This document shows, piece after piece, positions 22,271 through 35,300 of a stretch of DNA of 64,000 nucleotides. Each line of letters starts with the position of its first letter. Positions within the stretch are counted from its first letter, which is position 1. Source of the DNA: Lycocorax pyrrhopterus obiensis (Eukaryota > Chordata > Aves > Passeriformes > Paradisaeidae); the NCBI GenBank assembly GCA_014706295.1, contig JACSVZ010000002.1:131511431-131575430 (forward strand), in the 5' to 3' direction. The translations under genes and the position numbers were made by a program. Below the pieces are notes generated by a model that did not search any database, had not been told where the DNA came from, and was given only the letters and a program-made list of their open reading frames with translations.

Positions 22271-25137
22271 TGAAAGCTAAAACCTTGATGGTCTGTGTTA
22301 AAGAGATAAGGAAGAACATGTACCTTTTGAAGGGGAGTGCCAGTTTCTTTAAACTAAGTGCCTGACTGATAACACTGTTTGCTTTTGGTAGCCTACTTAG
22401 TCCAGATAGTCTTTTCAGTGCTAGATAATCTTTTGAGCCCAGCCAAACACAAATTCTGAGTAATTTGTTTCATAAAAAATGGGAGGGGGAGGAAAAGGAA
22501 AAAAGGTATGTCAAGACCTCAGAGCTCTGTATCTTGAGTCTTCTTGAATGTGGGCAAAAGCACTTTTGCTCTCTTGTTTTTGGGACTATTAATTTGTAGA
22601 AAGAACTGTCTGTCTGTTTACTGGACTTGTGAAGGAGAAATCATTTTGGCAACAGAACAGGGAATGAAGTGTCATTCTCAGGCAGTCATGACATGGGAAA
22701 GGTAATAATTACTTTGTAGTGTGCCTGAAGCAAACAAAGCAACAGGCTTATGCAGTGGGATTGTTTTCCCTAATGCCAAGTGCAGCTGAGGAAATAGGAA
22801 TGTAGTGAACCAAGTTTGGTCAGGAATATTGCCTCGAGTATACTTTGTCTCCCCCTCCTCACTCTAAGAATTGGTTAATTATTAAGCCTTGGGAGATACT
22901 ATCAGGGTTGGAAAGATGGATGGGCAGAGGAAGAGGTACTGGAGCTGGGGCTGGGCAAGGAGCTGATCTGGGGAGGCTCTGTCTGGAGGAGAGGGACAGT
23001 GGGACGCAGGAGCAGGGCAGGTCCATGCCTGGCTGTCACTGACTGCACTGAGGACAGGCTCAGCTGCTCTGGGTCTTCTGACAGTTCTCTCTCACCCCTT
23101 CTTCCTTCCCAAGAGTGAGCTTCGTGCTGCTCCATTCCTGTCCCTAATACAGCCACCTTCTCTCAGCAACATCCTCTGCTCCATTTCACTCTGCCAGATA
23201 CAATCTACCCCCCTCACTAAGAAACCACCAAATCAAGGTATTGTGAAAAACAGATTGGTGTTTCCCTCTGCCCTTTATTAGCTACAGTCGGAGTTGGTTA
23301 ACTCTGAGGCTTGCTCCCTTCACCAGTAGCTCCTGTATTTCTTCCTAAAGAGCTGAAGTACTCTAATCAAAAACATTTAAGTATTGTGCTGCTGTTCCTG
23401 CGTGTCCTTGAAGTGCCACACAGTGACTGTTAAATGTTGTGTACTTGGGCAAAGTTATTGCCATATTTCTATGCAAGCACCTAGATTGTGGACTGTTAAA
23501 GATGCAGAATTTTGGGGAGGGACAGGGGGGAATGGTGTAGGGAAGAGACAGGAAGAAAGCATGGTAAGTATGAACACTGTATCATCCCAACAGAGATTTC
23601 TCAAGTTTTTTCATATAAGTCCTCCAAGAATGGCAGTTCAGTCTTCTCTAAGGCAGTCTATTCTGGTGTGGGGCCTTTCTCTCCTTAACTTGGAAATTAT
23701 TTTCCTAATGTCTGACCCAGGTTTCCATTTTTGCAGTTCCTTCTCCTTCTATCCCCAGTGGAAGTGCAGAATATTTTTTTCTTTTCTTTTGGTTTTTTTT
23801 TCCTTTTCTTTTCTTTTTAAAGTCCTTTTTTAACAGAGCCATGCTGCTCTTCCAGGGTGTGCATTGGAAAGTGTTCTGGTCTGTGGTGCTGGCTCAGGGA
23901 GTGGGTCTCTCAGAGTGAACTCTGGCATGAACAGATAATCTGTTTCAGATGGGCATTGCTGAATTAGTGTGTGTACAGGCTAGTGATTCTTGTGCCAGCA
24001 TGTGCCAACCTGTGATTCCCTGTTCCAGAGGAAGCTGCTATTGCTGTGCTATGTGCTCACCTTGTGCATGATGAAGTGCCAGACCTTTTGTGTTGTGGGG
24101 ATTTTGTGTGGATATTCCCTTTACAAAAGGCTGATGGTAGTACCATAAGAGTGTGTTGCTTGAGAGAAAACATGGACTTTCACTGGACCAGCTGCAGTTC
24201 ATTCAATTGCCAGGAGAACCAGAAGGACCAAATAGCAAAGGATGCCTTGGTCAGTTTCAACAGACAAAGTCCTTTAGCTGTTCACTGTGACTTGAGATTA
24301 CCCATATACAGGACAAATTTCTGTGTTCCATGGATAATGCTTTGCCCTGAAATTTTCTCACAGGTCTCAGTCCAGGCTCTTTGACCGTTTTATCATGGTC
24401 CTGCCACCTTTGAATCAGTAGCCTGTAATCTCCTAACCCAGTGCTGTGTTGCAGCTCCTCTAGCGCAGCCCTGCAACACAGTTGCAGTTCACATGGTGAG
24501 CCAAAGAAAACTGCAGGGACTGTCTGAAAACCAAGTACAGAGAGGAAAAGTCCAAATGAAACTCAAGTAGAATGTGATTCACAGGCCGGTGTGAAACTGA
24601 GGGAGGGCGGAGAGGCAGAGTGGGTGGCAGACTGTGTGTCTCCTGCAGCCTGATGCTGAGCACTGGGGTGGGTCTGCAGGGACAGCGTGGTATGGGAAGG
24701 ATGCTTGCTGAGGAAGGAGCGCACAGGGCATGGAGACACATAATTGAATGAGATTTTGTTGATTCTCTGCTAGCTTGATTGAACTCTCACTCCTCATGTT
24801 AGTCAATATGTATTGGCTCCACAATGCTGCACTCACCTAAGGATTTGTGTATCTGTTTGCCAGGCTCCCTTCTCCCACTGCCAGCACAATTTCTATGCTG
24901 TGCTTTCATTTCCAGTGTGAGTTTGCATCCGTGGCAGGAGGGTCTGGGGAAGCATGTTTTGGAGTTGGACACAAGACCTGAGACCTGAGGCAGGAAGAGA
25001 CCGGCACATAGCAGAGAGAAGGCGCAAACAGGATTGGAAGGATCTGTGATTGGAGGGAGCTGGTGGCATGGAGGATAAAGGGGCAGATGGAGAACAAAAA
25101 GGAACAGACGATAAAACGTCCAAGGTCCTGTGCAAGG
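22271..25137. other. Intergenic DNA with a homopyrimidine tract
   Basis: No gene seen. The main feature is a T/C-rich run at about 23774-23830, made of T-stretches broken by single C or GG. Open frames here have no recognisable product. Confidence 0.5.
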
Positions 25138-25200
25138 CCAGGGGTTGTACTCATTGATTCTTGTGGGTCTTTTCCAACTCAAGATATTCTAAGACTCTAT
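25138..25200 (+). mobile_element. Short CR1 3'-end fragment
   Basis: The plus strand has TTGATTCTTGTGGGTCTTTT followed by CCAACTCAAGATATTCTAAG. This is the final 60 or so bases of a CR1 LINE (consensus: GATCCTTGTGGGTCCCTTCC, then AACTCAGGATATTCTATG). Only this stub remains. Confidence 0.75.
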
Positions 25201-28200
25201 AGGAAGTGCCATGAAACTCTGACCCAGGCACAGATGACAGAACCTGCACAAAGCCCCATCTCATATAAATTAAACAAACACAATTGTTTGGACAAATGTG
25301 TTCCACTGTGAGGAGTTTATTTCAGTAAATGCTTCTGCCTTTAACCCAATTTTAGGACACTGCAGCTCAATTTATTGTGTTGCCGAACTGTGGGCCTTGC
25401 TTGTGAAAGGAGGCAGACCGCTTGCCCATAGCATGTCATGGGCTTTGTGGCCAAAGCTGACCCTGTTCCCCTCTCCACTACTACACCACAGCAAAGTTCT
25501 TCTTGCGGCTCAAAGGGATCAGACTGGCCGGCAGCCACTGCCCTGCAATACAGCTCTTACCTGTGTGAGGTGGGGAGCAGGGTGCTGCTGTTGTTACACA
25601 CCGTGATAACTCTGTTGAGCTATGTTTTGTGGTGTCTGGCTTCCAAAGCACTTTGGGTTACAGTTGGGACCCATTGTGGCCAAACCTGGTGCTTTCATAG
25701 ACTGGGAACGTGGCCCTGCCTGGCCATCCTTTAGAGGGCACTGACTGACTGTGGTTCCATCATCTGCTGAACGTACCTAGGGGCTTGTTGCCACTGAGAA
25801 GGATCATTCCCCTTTCCTGCTCCCTTCTTCCCTTGTCCTCAGGGCTTTCTCCCATTCTCCAGTCCAGGCTGTCCTGACCACTTCCCTCTTAAGGGCTGGT
25901 TGGTTGTCGGATTGGGTTTTATTTTTTGCACTGAGTTAATTTGGGATGTTTTAGTGATTTAGATCTGCTCCTGGAGCCAGAGCTGACACGAGATAGCAGC
26001 AGGGTGTGTGGCCCAGAGACAAAGGGAAACTGTTCCAGTGCTGATAAAATGCTAAATGGCCTCCTGTGGAATTATGTCATTTGCAGCACAATTCTGGAGG
26101 AATAATTAACACTATTTTTTGGTCACCCTGTTTTACCTAAAAAAGGGGGAGAACAGAAGGGAAGGAGAGAGATTTAAGGCCTGAGTATTGGTGAAAGAGA
26201 GAGATGATACATCAAGAGGGGCTTCAAGTCCTGGGGCTGGGGATGGGAAGAGGATTTCAGTGACTGTCCAGGGCAAGGGGGATTTCACTAAGAACTGTAA
26301 GAGGTGTCTAGGGCAGGATTAAATGTCTAACATGTTTGGCTCATGTCCCCTTTGTCCTCACAGAAGGGCAGGGCCCAGCTGGTGTGGAAAATAGATGGTG
26401 TGTCTCTGGCTAAGCACCTTGGTCTCTCTGAAGACCCAAATTCCTCTCCCATTGCTGCCACATTTACCAGTGTTAGATAAAACACACTTAGGTTTTTTTG
26501 TTGTGTAAGGTCATCAATTTAGACTCCTAGAACTGCCTCCATCCCTCTTGCCAGGTTTGCACCTTTCCCCTTGGGCTTTATATGAGTCTGCAAAGAAAGG
26601 AAGAAAGTCAGTGAGCAGAGGAAGAGGAGCACTGGGCTGGAAGTGGAGCAGGTGCTCTCCAGCCAACCAAGATAACCACAAAGCCAAAGGACCCATCTTT
26701 GGTCCTTGGCCCCTCAACAGCTGGGGCTGTTCTCCTCCCAGCTGAGAGTGACTCTGCTTCCCCTGGTGCAAGGGAGTCAAACCTGTCCAGTTACCTGCAA
26801 CCACAAGAGGCAGGTAACAAAATGCCAGGTAAAGCAAAAATTAGCAAAAGATGTAACAATATACAAATTCCCCACCCTTCCTAGGAAAGATGACTACTTG
26901 CTGCCTTTGACTGGGGAGCTGAAGCAATTGGACTTATTTTGAGGCATGTGTTGAACTGGGACTGCTTGAGTCTCAGCCATCTCTGCAGAGGAGCAGAGCA
27001 AAAGCACTGGCTGCTGGAGCCTGTGGCACATGCTGCCTGCTTGTGGGTGGCTTAGAGGCATCTGAATGTTTTGGTGCTTTTCTGCTTCTAGAAATGTTCA
27101 TCCTGCTCTAAGCATCCATACCTCAGTGTCCATCCGTACGTTGCATGCACCTGCTGTCCCGAACTTAGGGTGTTCTAGTGAGAAATCCCAAACCCTTAGT
27201 TGTGATAGTGTGTTGTTCCTATGCAAGCTCCCTGGAAAGCCTCATGATGAATGCCTGGTGAGGGCTTCCTCCCCCAGGCTGATGTGTCTGGTGGATGTCG
27301 TAAGAGAGCCAGACACTGGTGACTGGGCCCAGAGAAGCGAGTTACCAGCAGTTCATTGCAACATCAGCCTCGCTCTGCCTTGGCCAGGACTGGGTGCCAC
27401 GGGTGTTGTATGGTGGAGCACGAGCTCTGCTCCACACTGAGCTGATGGCTGGGAGGAGAAGGGGAGGGCAGAGCATGGCACTAGGGCTGTGTGTAACCCA
27501 TCCAAAAGGGGACTGGAAGAAAGGGAGCATGGAGGGAATTACATCTAGCCCAGCACTACAGACTTCACTCAAAACAAGAGCTTCAGAAACATCTCTGATA
27601 CTCTCTTTGCTTGGCCTGCATAGTCTGGAGAGCATCCTGAGTTGCTCTGAGGCAAACTCTTCCATCCTGATTCCTACTACACTCACATGCAGCCTTCCCC
27701 CCGACTCTGCACTTGCTCTGTCAGTACAAGTGACCGGACCCTCTGAATAAGCACAGGATGTTAGCTATCATCCACTGAGGATGTGGCAAAGGCCTATGGA
27801 CAAGCACTACTTGAAACATGCCTGCTTAAAATGGAAGATGAACCATTAAATGGCCAGTGATTCTTAACTACGGTAGAAGGAGCATAGTGAAACCCAAAAT
27901 GAAAGGAAAATGAAATAGAAACAGCTACTAAAAATGTCATTGCAAAAGCAACCCAAAGAAATATATAAATGTAGAAAAAAGAATGGTCTTTTCATACACT
28001 GCAAGCTGCCAGTTTTTGAAAGCATCAGGAAACAAGCTGTTGAGCAGTGGAATGAATAAAACCAGGCTCCCAAAACGCAGCTCCGCTGAGCTGCTTGGCC
28101 CATGAAATCTCACTGCCAGTGATGGTGCTGCTGGGCCAGAGGCAGGTGGGGGCACGGCCGCCCCAGCTGTGCCCACGTGCTGAGAGGTGGCTGGGGCATA

Positions 28201-29514
28201 TGCTGAGTGGCACATCATGTGCCACCAGACCAAGTTCCTGCCTGGTGAGCTCAGCCTCCCTTCCATGAAAAGGACTGCTGCTATCTCTTTCTTCTATGCC
28301 CAGCTACCGATTTCCAGTAAATTTATCAGAACTCCAGTGTATCTGAGGCATCTTGGCCAAAGCTGACCAAGGTTACCTAGGGATACTGGGGAAAAAAACA
28401 GGCTGTCAGGCCTTGGGATTATACACGTCTCTTGCCTTTGTGAAATGCAGACTGAAAATAAATCCAGAGCTCAGAAAAGTAGCAAATGCCTCTGGCTGTT
28501 GCAGGGTGCCAGAGACTGAGATGAGTGATGCGCTTTGTGGCACAGAGGCAACCAGTACTTTCACCAAACATGACACTGAGCTGGGCATGCAGCACCAGAG
28601 GGGATGTCCAGCCAGCATAGGGATGGGCATCCCAGTGCAGATCTTCAGCTGGTGGGAATCTGCTGCTGCCATCTTCTGCAGCTCTCAGCCTGGGTTGTGC
28701 CTGTTGTGTGTGAGGTGTGAGGGCCTTCAACAGGTCAGATGCCCCAGCGCTGAGAGCAGGGATGCTCAGGTACTTCAGTGGTCTTGAGTGTGAAAGTCTT
28801 TGTGAACGTGCACTTGGATTTGGAGAGGCAGAAATGCAAAGTCAAACAACAGGTCTTTGATAGTCACAAGTATCTGACTTACACGTGAATGTAGACTGGT
28901 TTCTTCTAGTTGGCTAGGGGTTTTTTCCAGGTATTTTTCTCTGTAAGAACAAGTCTGTTTCATCCAGCTGCACCTTTCAGCTCTGCTGCTGATGTTTTTG
29001 TGCTCTCTGCCTCTGTGGTACATACTGCATGGGCATGAATAAGCAGGTATCAGTACAGCACACTGGCAGACTCCCAAGCGATCTGCAGCAAACAGTGAGC
29101 ACAGTGATCCAAAATCATCTTCCATATCATGTTGGCAAAGAACAAAGCCCAAGGGCACTGATGCCAGCTAGCATAGCTGAGCAGGGAGGGATGGGGGAGT
29201 TCTAACTCCTCCATGTCTTTTCTGACATCACTGCCCCATGGGGCTCATGCTTGGTGTTGTTCAGCAGTCCCTGTGCTCCCTAGTGTTGCAGCCAGCTTCA
29301 CATGGCAGCAGCACAGCTTCCCTGGAGTGAAAAGGAGGTTAACAACAGCCTCTGCTTCCTGCAACAGTGCCACTGCAGCCAGGTTACTGGTCTTCAAAAA
29401 CAAGTTGTCACTTGTTCAGCTGTTTTGCATAAAAGCAATTCCCCCTCCATCTTCATAAGAGCTGGCTGGGCAGCTCAGACTTAACAGCTTCGATTTCTTC
29501 CCCGGGGCACAGCC
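25201..29514. other. Intergenic DNA, nothing recognised
   Basis: Moderately GC-rich single-copy sequence. Overlapping open frames on both strands are short and share no features with known proteins. I see no splice-framed exon, tRNA-like structure or repeat. Confidence 0.5.
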
Positions 29515-30296
29515 AAGATGTTGCCAGATTATTATCCAAAAATTTCCCAAATCCAGGAGTAAGTCTTTGCACTGGGAGTCCTGGTGGACAACAAGCTGTC
29601 CATGAGCCAGCAGTGCCCTTGTGGCCAAGAAGACCGAAGTTATCCTGGAGTGCATTAGGATAGGGTGCCAGGAGATCGAGGGAGGTGATCCTGTCCCTCT
29701 GCTCAGCCCTGGTGAGGCCTCACCTGGAGTTCGGTGTCCAGGTCTGAGATTTCCAGTTCAAGAAAGACAAGGAAATACTGGAGAGGGTCCAACAGAGGGT
29801 AATGGAGGTCATTCACAGAATCACAGGGTTGGTTAGGGTTGGAAGTGGCCTCTGGAGATCGTCTAGTCCAATTGATTAGGGGTTTGGAGCACGTCAGTTA
29901 TGAGGAAGGGCTGAAGGAGCTGGGCCTGTTTAGCCTGGAGAAGGAAAGACTGAGAGGGGCCCTCATCAATGTCTGTAAGTATCTGAAGGGAGGGTGTCAA
30001 GAGGATGTAGCCAGGCTCTTCTTGGTGGTGCCAAGCAATAGAACAAGAGACAAAAGGCAGAAACTGGTGCACAGCAAGTTCTGTCTGAACATGAGGAATA
30101 ACTTCTTTACTGTGAGGGTGACAAAGCACTGGAACAGGCTGCCCAGAGAGGCTGTGGAGTCTCCTTCTGGAATGACTCAAAAGCTACCTGGACACAGTCC
30201 TGAGTAATGTGCTCTGGAGACCCAGCTCATGCAGGGAGGTGGAACTAGATGATCTCCAGTGGTCCCTTCTAACCTTACCCATTCTGTGATTCTGTG
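29515..30296 (+). mobile_element. CR1 LINE, 5'-truncated, about 780 bp
   Basis: The longest CR1 copy in the window. Diagnostic blocks include CCTGGTGGACAACAAGCTGT, GTGAGGCCTCACCTGGAGTT, GAGCTGGGCCTGTTTAGCCT, AACTTCTTTACTGTGAGGGT, GAACAGGCTGCCCAGAGAGG and the terminal ATTCTGTGATTCTGTGA. It covers the end of the second ORF, with remnants such as FTVRVTKHWNRLPREAVESP, and the short 3' UTR. The frame is broken by substitutions and by an insertion at 29811. The 5' edge is approximate; clear similarity begins near 29570. Confidence 0.92.
29811..29872 (-). mobile_element. Nested CR1 tail inserted in the larger CR1
   Basis: Between AATGGAGGT and TGATTAGGGGTTTGGAGC, where the host CR1 should be continuous, lies about 62 bp reading ATTCACAGAATCACAGGGTT, then GGTTAGGGTTGGAAGTGGCC, then the GTCTAGTCCAA end. 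This is a CR1 3' end in the opposite orientation. It dates after the host element. Confidence 0.8.
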
Positions 30297-32045
30297 AAGA
30301 ATCCACAACTACCCTTGGGCTACAGGAATGTGGAAGTGAAAAACAGGGCTGGCTTCCCATGGTGCTTCGTTCTCACTTTCTGAGTAATTCTGTCATTTTG
30401 AGAGTGGAAACAATCCTGTATTCTGCTCCAGAAGGATCAATCCCAGGAAGGCATGAGTGTCCCAAACCAGACCATTTCACATGAAATTGTGCTGCTAATT
30501 ACCTTTGGCTTTCCTGATTTTCTGTATAATTTTATGTTCACCCCACCTTCACTTCTTTGTCATAGATGAAGCCTTCTGCCACTGTAGCCAAATGGTGGCT
30601 GTCTGGGACTGGAGCACCAAAATGAAAGGCTTTCTTTTCTGCATTTTGTTCCTTTGGAAAGGGATTTGCCTCCATGCTTTACCTGATGTCCAGTTACCTG
30701 TACCTGGCACTCATCTCTGCTCTTCAATTTTCCTGCCTATCCCCTTTCCATCTTTATTCTTATTGCTGGGTCCACATGAAAGCCAGCATTTTTTATAGCC
30801 AGGATGTACCACTAATTCCCCCTGCCAGGGAGCAAACAGGAGCCCTGACATGTATTGCTTGGCTTATCAGAAAGCAGGGTTGTATGGTGAGAAACTGCGG
30901 CAGGCAGGAATACACAACCGGTTGTGCAACTCCTTTCCCTGAAGGAAAGAGTTTGCCGTTACCTACACAGAGTGAGTCCCAGCAGCCAGCAGCACCCTGT
31001 GCTCCTTCTGCACTGCTGTCCCCTGGCTTTGCCATGGGGGAAGAAAACATGGGGAAGGAGATGTCCTGGAAATGCTGAGACCTGGCTAAGACAACAGGCT
31101 GCCAGTACATTGTACAGGCAGGACACAGATTTGGGCCATCTCCAAGCACCTCTGAGCAACCTGCAGGGCTCTGTACTTGAGGGCTATGGGGAGAAGTGAA
31201 CCCAGCTGAACCCAGCTGCCTGTGTGGGTGAACCCCCTCGCTTGCCTCACTGCCAGGGCTGCTGGTGGTGGTGAGGCACTCTGCAGCTCCCCTTTCCCCC
31301 ATTGCACTGCTCATACCACACGCATCTGCAAATTGCTTCTCTTCATCCCCCTTTTCCCCCTTTGCAAGATGCTCAGAACAAGAGTTCCATCCAAGAGTTT
31401 CCTGTTCTCTGGCTTATGTTTTGGGTTTTTTTTAAATCATTGTATTGTTTCTTGCTCAGCCTCCTGACAGATCCCTAGCTGTTTGCTTGGACCATTTGAA
31501 GCCCCTTGGTTGCTGCCCCATTCTCTGCTGGCACAGAAGTTTGTGGCCAGGTTGTGGTTGCAGAACATGAATCACCAGCTCTCAAGAGCCTGGCACAGTT
31601 TCCCGTGTCCCAGCCCTTCTCCTGCAAGCAGCTACCAGGCAGGTTGTTTTGAGCCACAGCCTGCTTTTAAAGCATTTCCTATTGTTATTGTGGAGATTCT
31701 GCAAGATTTTTTTCTCAGTCACTAAGGAAATCAGCCTGAAAGACAAACTGGGAGCAGAGGGGTCCCAGCTTGGTCTTATTTGGTGCAGAATGTCCCATGT
31801 CCCATTAAGGCGCTGGAGCACATGCTGCCTCCATGTGCTGCTCATGAGCTGGATTGTGCCTTGAATCTGCACGTGGGGATGATTTCCAGACTGAAAACCA
31901 GTAGGTATCACACCTACCTCCTTCTGACCTTCACATAGGTGGTGGAGATGAAGTTTGCCTTGGTTGTGGAGCCAGGAGTGAGTATCTTGACTACAGATCT
32001 TAGGCTAGGGACACAGGATTTGAAGCAGTCAAGTTAGCAAGTTAG
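30297..32045. other. Intergenic DNA, nothing recognised
   Basis: No exon, RNA gene or repeat could be supported. Several overlapping open frames on both strands lack recognisable domains. Confidence 0.5.
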
Positions 32046-32300
32046 AATTGTAGAATAGAATCCTAGAATAGGTTGTGTTAGAAGGAACCTCTTATAGTCA
32101 TCTTGTCCAGCCCTGCTGCCACGGACAGGGACATCTTCAAGTATATGAGGTTTCTCAGAACTCCAAGCTGACCTTGAATGTTTCCAGGGATAGGGCATCC
32201 ATTACTTCTCTGCAAAACTGTTGCAGTGTTTCACCGCCCTCATCACAAAAAACTTCTTCATTATATCTTAAATTCCATCCCATCTGCTGAGCTTGGCTTG
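32046..32300 (-). mobile_element. CR1 LINE 3'-end fragment
   Basis: The plus strand reads as reverse-complement CR1: TAGAATAGAATCCTAGAATA, then AGAAGGAACCTCTTATAGTC, CAGGGACATCTTCAAGTAT, TTCCAGGGATAGGGCATCC and CACCGCCCTCATCACAAAA, then AACTTCTTCATTATATCTTA. The order matches the avian CR1 tail. It is moderately diverged. Confidence 0.85.
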
Positions 32301-35300
32301 ACCCTACACAAGGTAACATATTTCAGATTACCAGAGCTCCCAAATTACAGTCCATCAGCTGAACCATCAATTGTGACTAATGTGCTCTTCATGCTGCCAG
32401 TGAAGTGTCCTAGTCTGAAACCCAAAAGAAAGTGGGACCCACTCAGGAATACTGGGCTGGGTCTGGATCTGTGTGTCCCTTATCATGAGGGTCATGCAAT
32501 TATGTGCTCATGTACATCCATGTCTCCCAATATCTTTGAAAAAATATGCAAGCAATAGAATGGTGCTCAGGCTGTTTCCTTCACTATTCTCCATGAACAT
32601 AGTTACACCCTTAACAAAGCCATCCCAAAATAAATGAGTAGTTGGTACCCTCTGTTCCCAGCTTTGGTATGAGAGCCAGCCCACAGAGGCTCTCCTGGCT
32701 CTACTGGCTCTCTTCCTGCCGTTCTTTAGTCCACTATCAAAGTAGTGGCACAAAGGCTTTCTCCCTGCTGCGAACAGGGATGATCACAGCCAAGGCTACA
32801 TCATATACCATTATCTCAAGTGTCAGGTCAACCAATTAAAAACAGTCGCCTTCTCCATCTCTTCCCCTGTGCCTTTCAGCTATTGCACCAGGAAAATCTG
32901 TGTTTCTTAACAGAAGAGCCTTGTTCTCCACTGCTGTTTCAACTAGGATCAGGTTGGTGGTAGCCTGCCTGCTGCATCCCCCACGAGTGCTCGGCTTGGG
33001 GCCTGCCCTGCCTGAGCAGGGGGCAGAGGGCTGACGGGGATTTTCTACCCGTGCCCTGCCCTCTACGTCACTGTCAACCACTCGGAGCCTGAAGGAGGTG
33101 GCCAGAGGCACTGGTGCCAAGATGCAACTCCCAGGCACTACTGCTGCTGCTATTTATAATTTCCTCTGCCTGTGCCATGTGGATGAGATAATAGGATAGC
33201 TGTTCTGCTAGGCAAGCTGTATTTGTTTTTACCACTGATGTATCTTGCTTTGTCATGGTTTCCTTATTTTGATGGGAAGCTTTTTTTTTTTAAATTAAAT
33301 GACTCACTAATTTCTGTAAACAAGGAGGGTGGGGCACATGTTGGAGAAACTTAAAATGTTTGCAGTGAAATCCAGTGTCACAGAGCAGAGGTGTACAGAC
33401 TGGGAACTGACCCTGACTCACCACTTCATCACTCTGGATAACCATATCCAGAGATGACAGTATTAGCCACTTGGTGGCTCCTCCATGCATTGTTGGTGGC
33501 CTGATCCAGAGGTTACTGGCTCCTTACACTGACTTCTGTGGGAATCTTCATGTGCTTTTTTGTCCCGTTGCTGGACCAAGGTTGGAGTGCTCAGTGTGCT
33601 ATATGACAGAGCCTGCCAGGTAGAGCTGTCTAGTCACTAGTTTCTCTGACAGCAACAAGGATTGAAACATTTCTCTGAAATCCAGTAACAATCCAGAAGG
33701 GAATGAGATCCTGTCTGCAAGAGCTTGCCTGGAGAGCTGAATGGAAAATTATAGTCCTGTAACACCATTTACAAAAGGCTGGTGCAAGAACTTTTTGGCT
33801 AATTAACACTCCCTACCTTGTCTTTTGAAAAGCAGAACTATAATTTACAGAGAGGCTTGATCCAGAAGCTGGGATCTCAGAAATTGCGTATGTTTCTGTA
33901 AACATCTGATTCATGTCCAAAATTTGCTGCTAGCTTCCAGTTCACTGTATCTCAGGACTGAATGTGTGAGGATGGGCTCTGCTTCCCCTGAAGTTCAAGA
34001 TGTGTGGGTCTGGACACCTCTCTTATTTCACCTGTACAACTATTACTCCAGCTTGAATCGAACCTATGTTTATTTGACAGTCTGAATTCAAGCTGATGGT
34101 TACAAGCCTGTATCCTGAGAGGACCTTTCTCCCAGTGGCTGCAGAATCCTCCCTGCAAACCTGGGCAGCTTGTCAGCCCAAAACAACATGGGGTGGAAAG
34201 CCACATTTGGGGTGTGTAACAAAAAAGTGAATTTAAGAAAGCCATCTCTCCTAACTTGTTGCCCTATGATGTCTCACATGCAGGTGACCATAGCAATCCA
34301 GAGGAGCTTATTTTCTTGTGAAAAAGCTGATTTCTCCTTTCTTGAGTTCTCCTTCAGCCTCCACTTTTTTAACAGTTGATTGCCATCCCCGTTCTGTGAG
34401 TAACGAATCTCAACCTCACCGTGAGGCACACAGCTCTCACTGCCTTTACTGCTCCTCTGGCTTCCTTCCTGTTGCTTCACACCCTTCAGATGTTTTAGAA
34501 AGAAGGTAACAGCAGAAAAGGGAAGGTTGTCCTGAAATGCTGATCTCCTTTTGCTGATCTCCAAATGGCCATGTCCTGCAATCTTCATGGAGAAAGGAAG
34601 GATGTCACCAGGCTTTTAAACTCACTTTTCCTGGCAGCACTGCCTCTCTGCCCAGGGGAAGCTTACGTCTCTTGGGTCTCCTGCCATCCACTTTCTTGTG
34701 GCACAGGGTGGGGGTCTGCTCTTCTTTCTATGTTAAAATATGCAAAATGATTAATCTTGAGGACAGCTTCTCCTCTAAACCATGTGGCGCCCTGAAGGAA
34801 TGTCCAAGATTGCTCCCAGTTGGATAGGAATAACTGAATCAAAGAGCCTCAGCCTGCTCCTGCTAGCCCATGGTCCATCCCCTCAGACATGTTACCCAGG
34901 CATGTCCCCAAGGCATATCCCCAGAGCACCGCCCCTCTCTCTGCAGGCTACCAGTGCTTGCAGGGCATCCATGCCCCTGGGCTGGAGTTGGGCTGGATGC
35001 AGGCAGAGGAGAGGCCAGCATTACCCCTGCTGTGGCGAGGGAAGCTCAGTGCAGGGTTCCTGGCTGGCTGGAGCTGCCTTTCAGAGGCCACCAACTGCAT
35101 GTCCCCTGTACCACCACACTGCTGGGGATGAGAGGGAATGAGGTGTGTGGGAGCAAAGACAGCCTGTCCTCCAGGCACTGTGCTGTGGATGCTGGGGGAT
35201 CACCGTGTTCATGCTCGTAACTCCACCACCAGCTTGTGGCCAGTGACTAAATAACCCTGGAGTCAATTTTTTACTGTTCCAGCACATGAGCTCCTTTTTC

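Noticed and set aside
29839..30207. 122-codon plus-strand frame with FTVRVTKHWNRLPREAVESP
   Set aside because: It is the decayed C-terminal part of CR1 ORF2, not a host gene, and is annotated as a mobile element.
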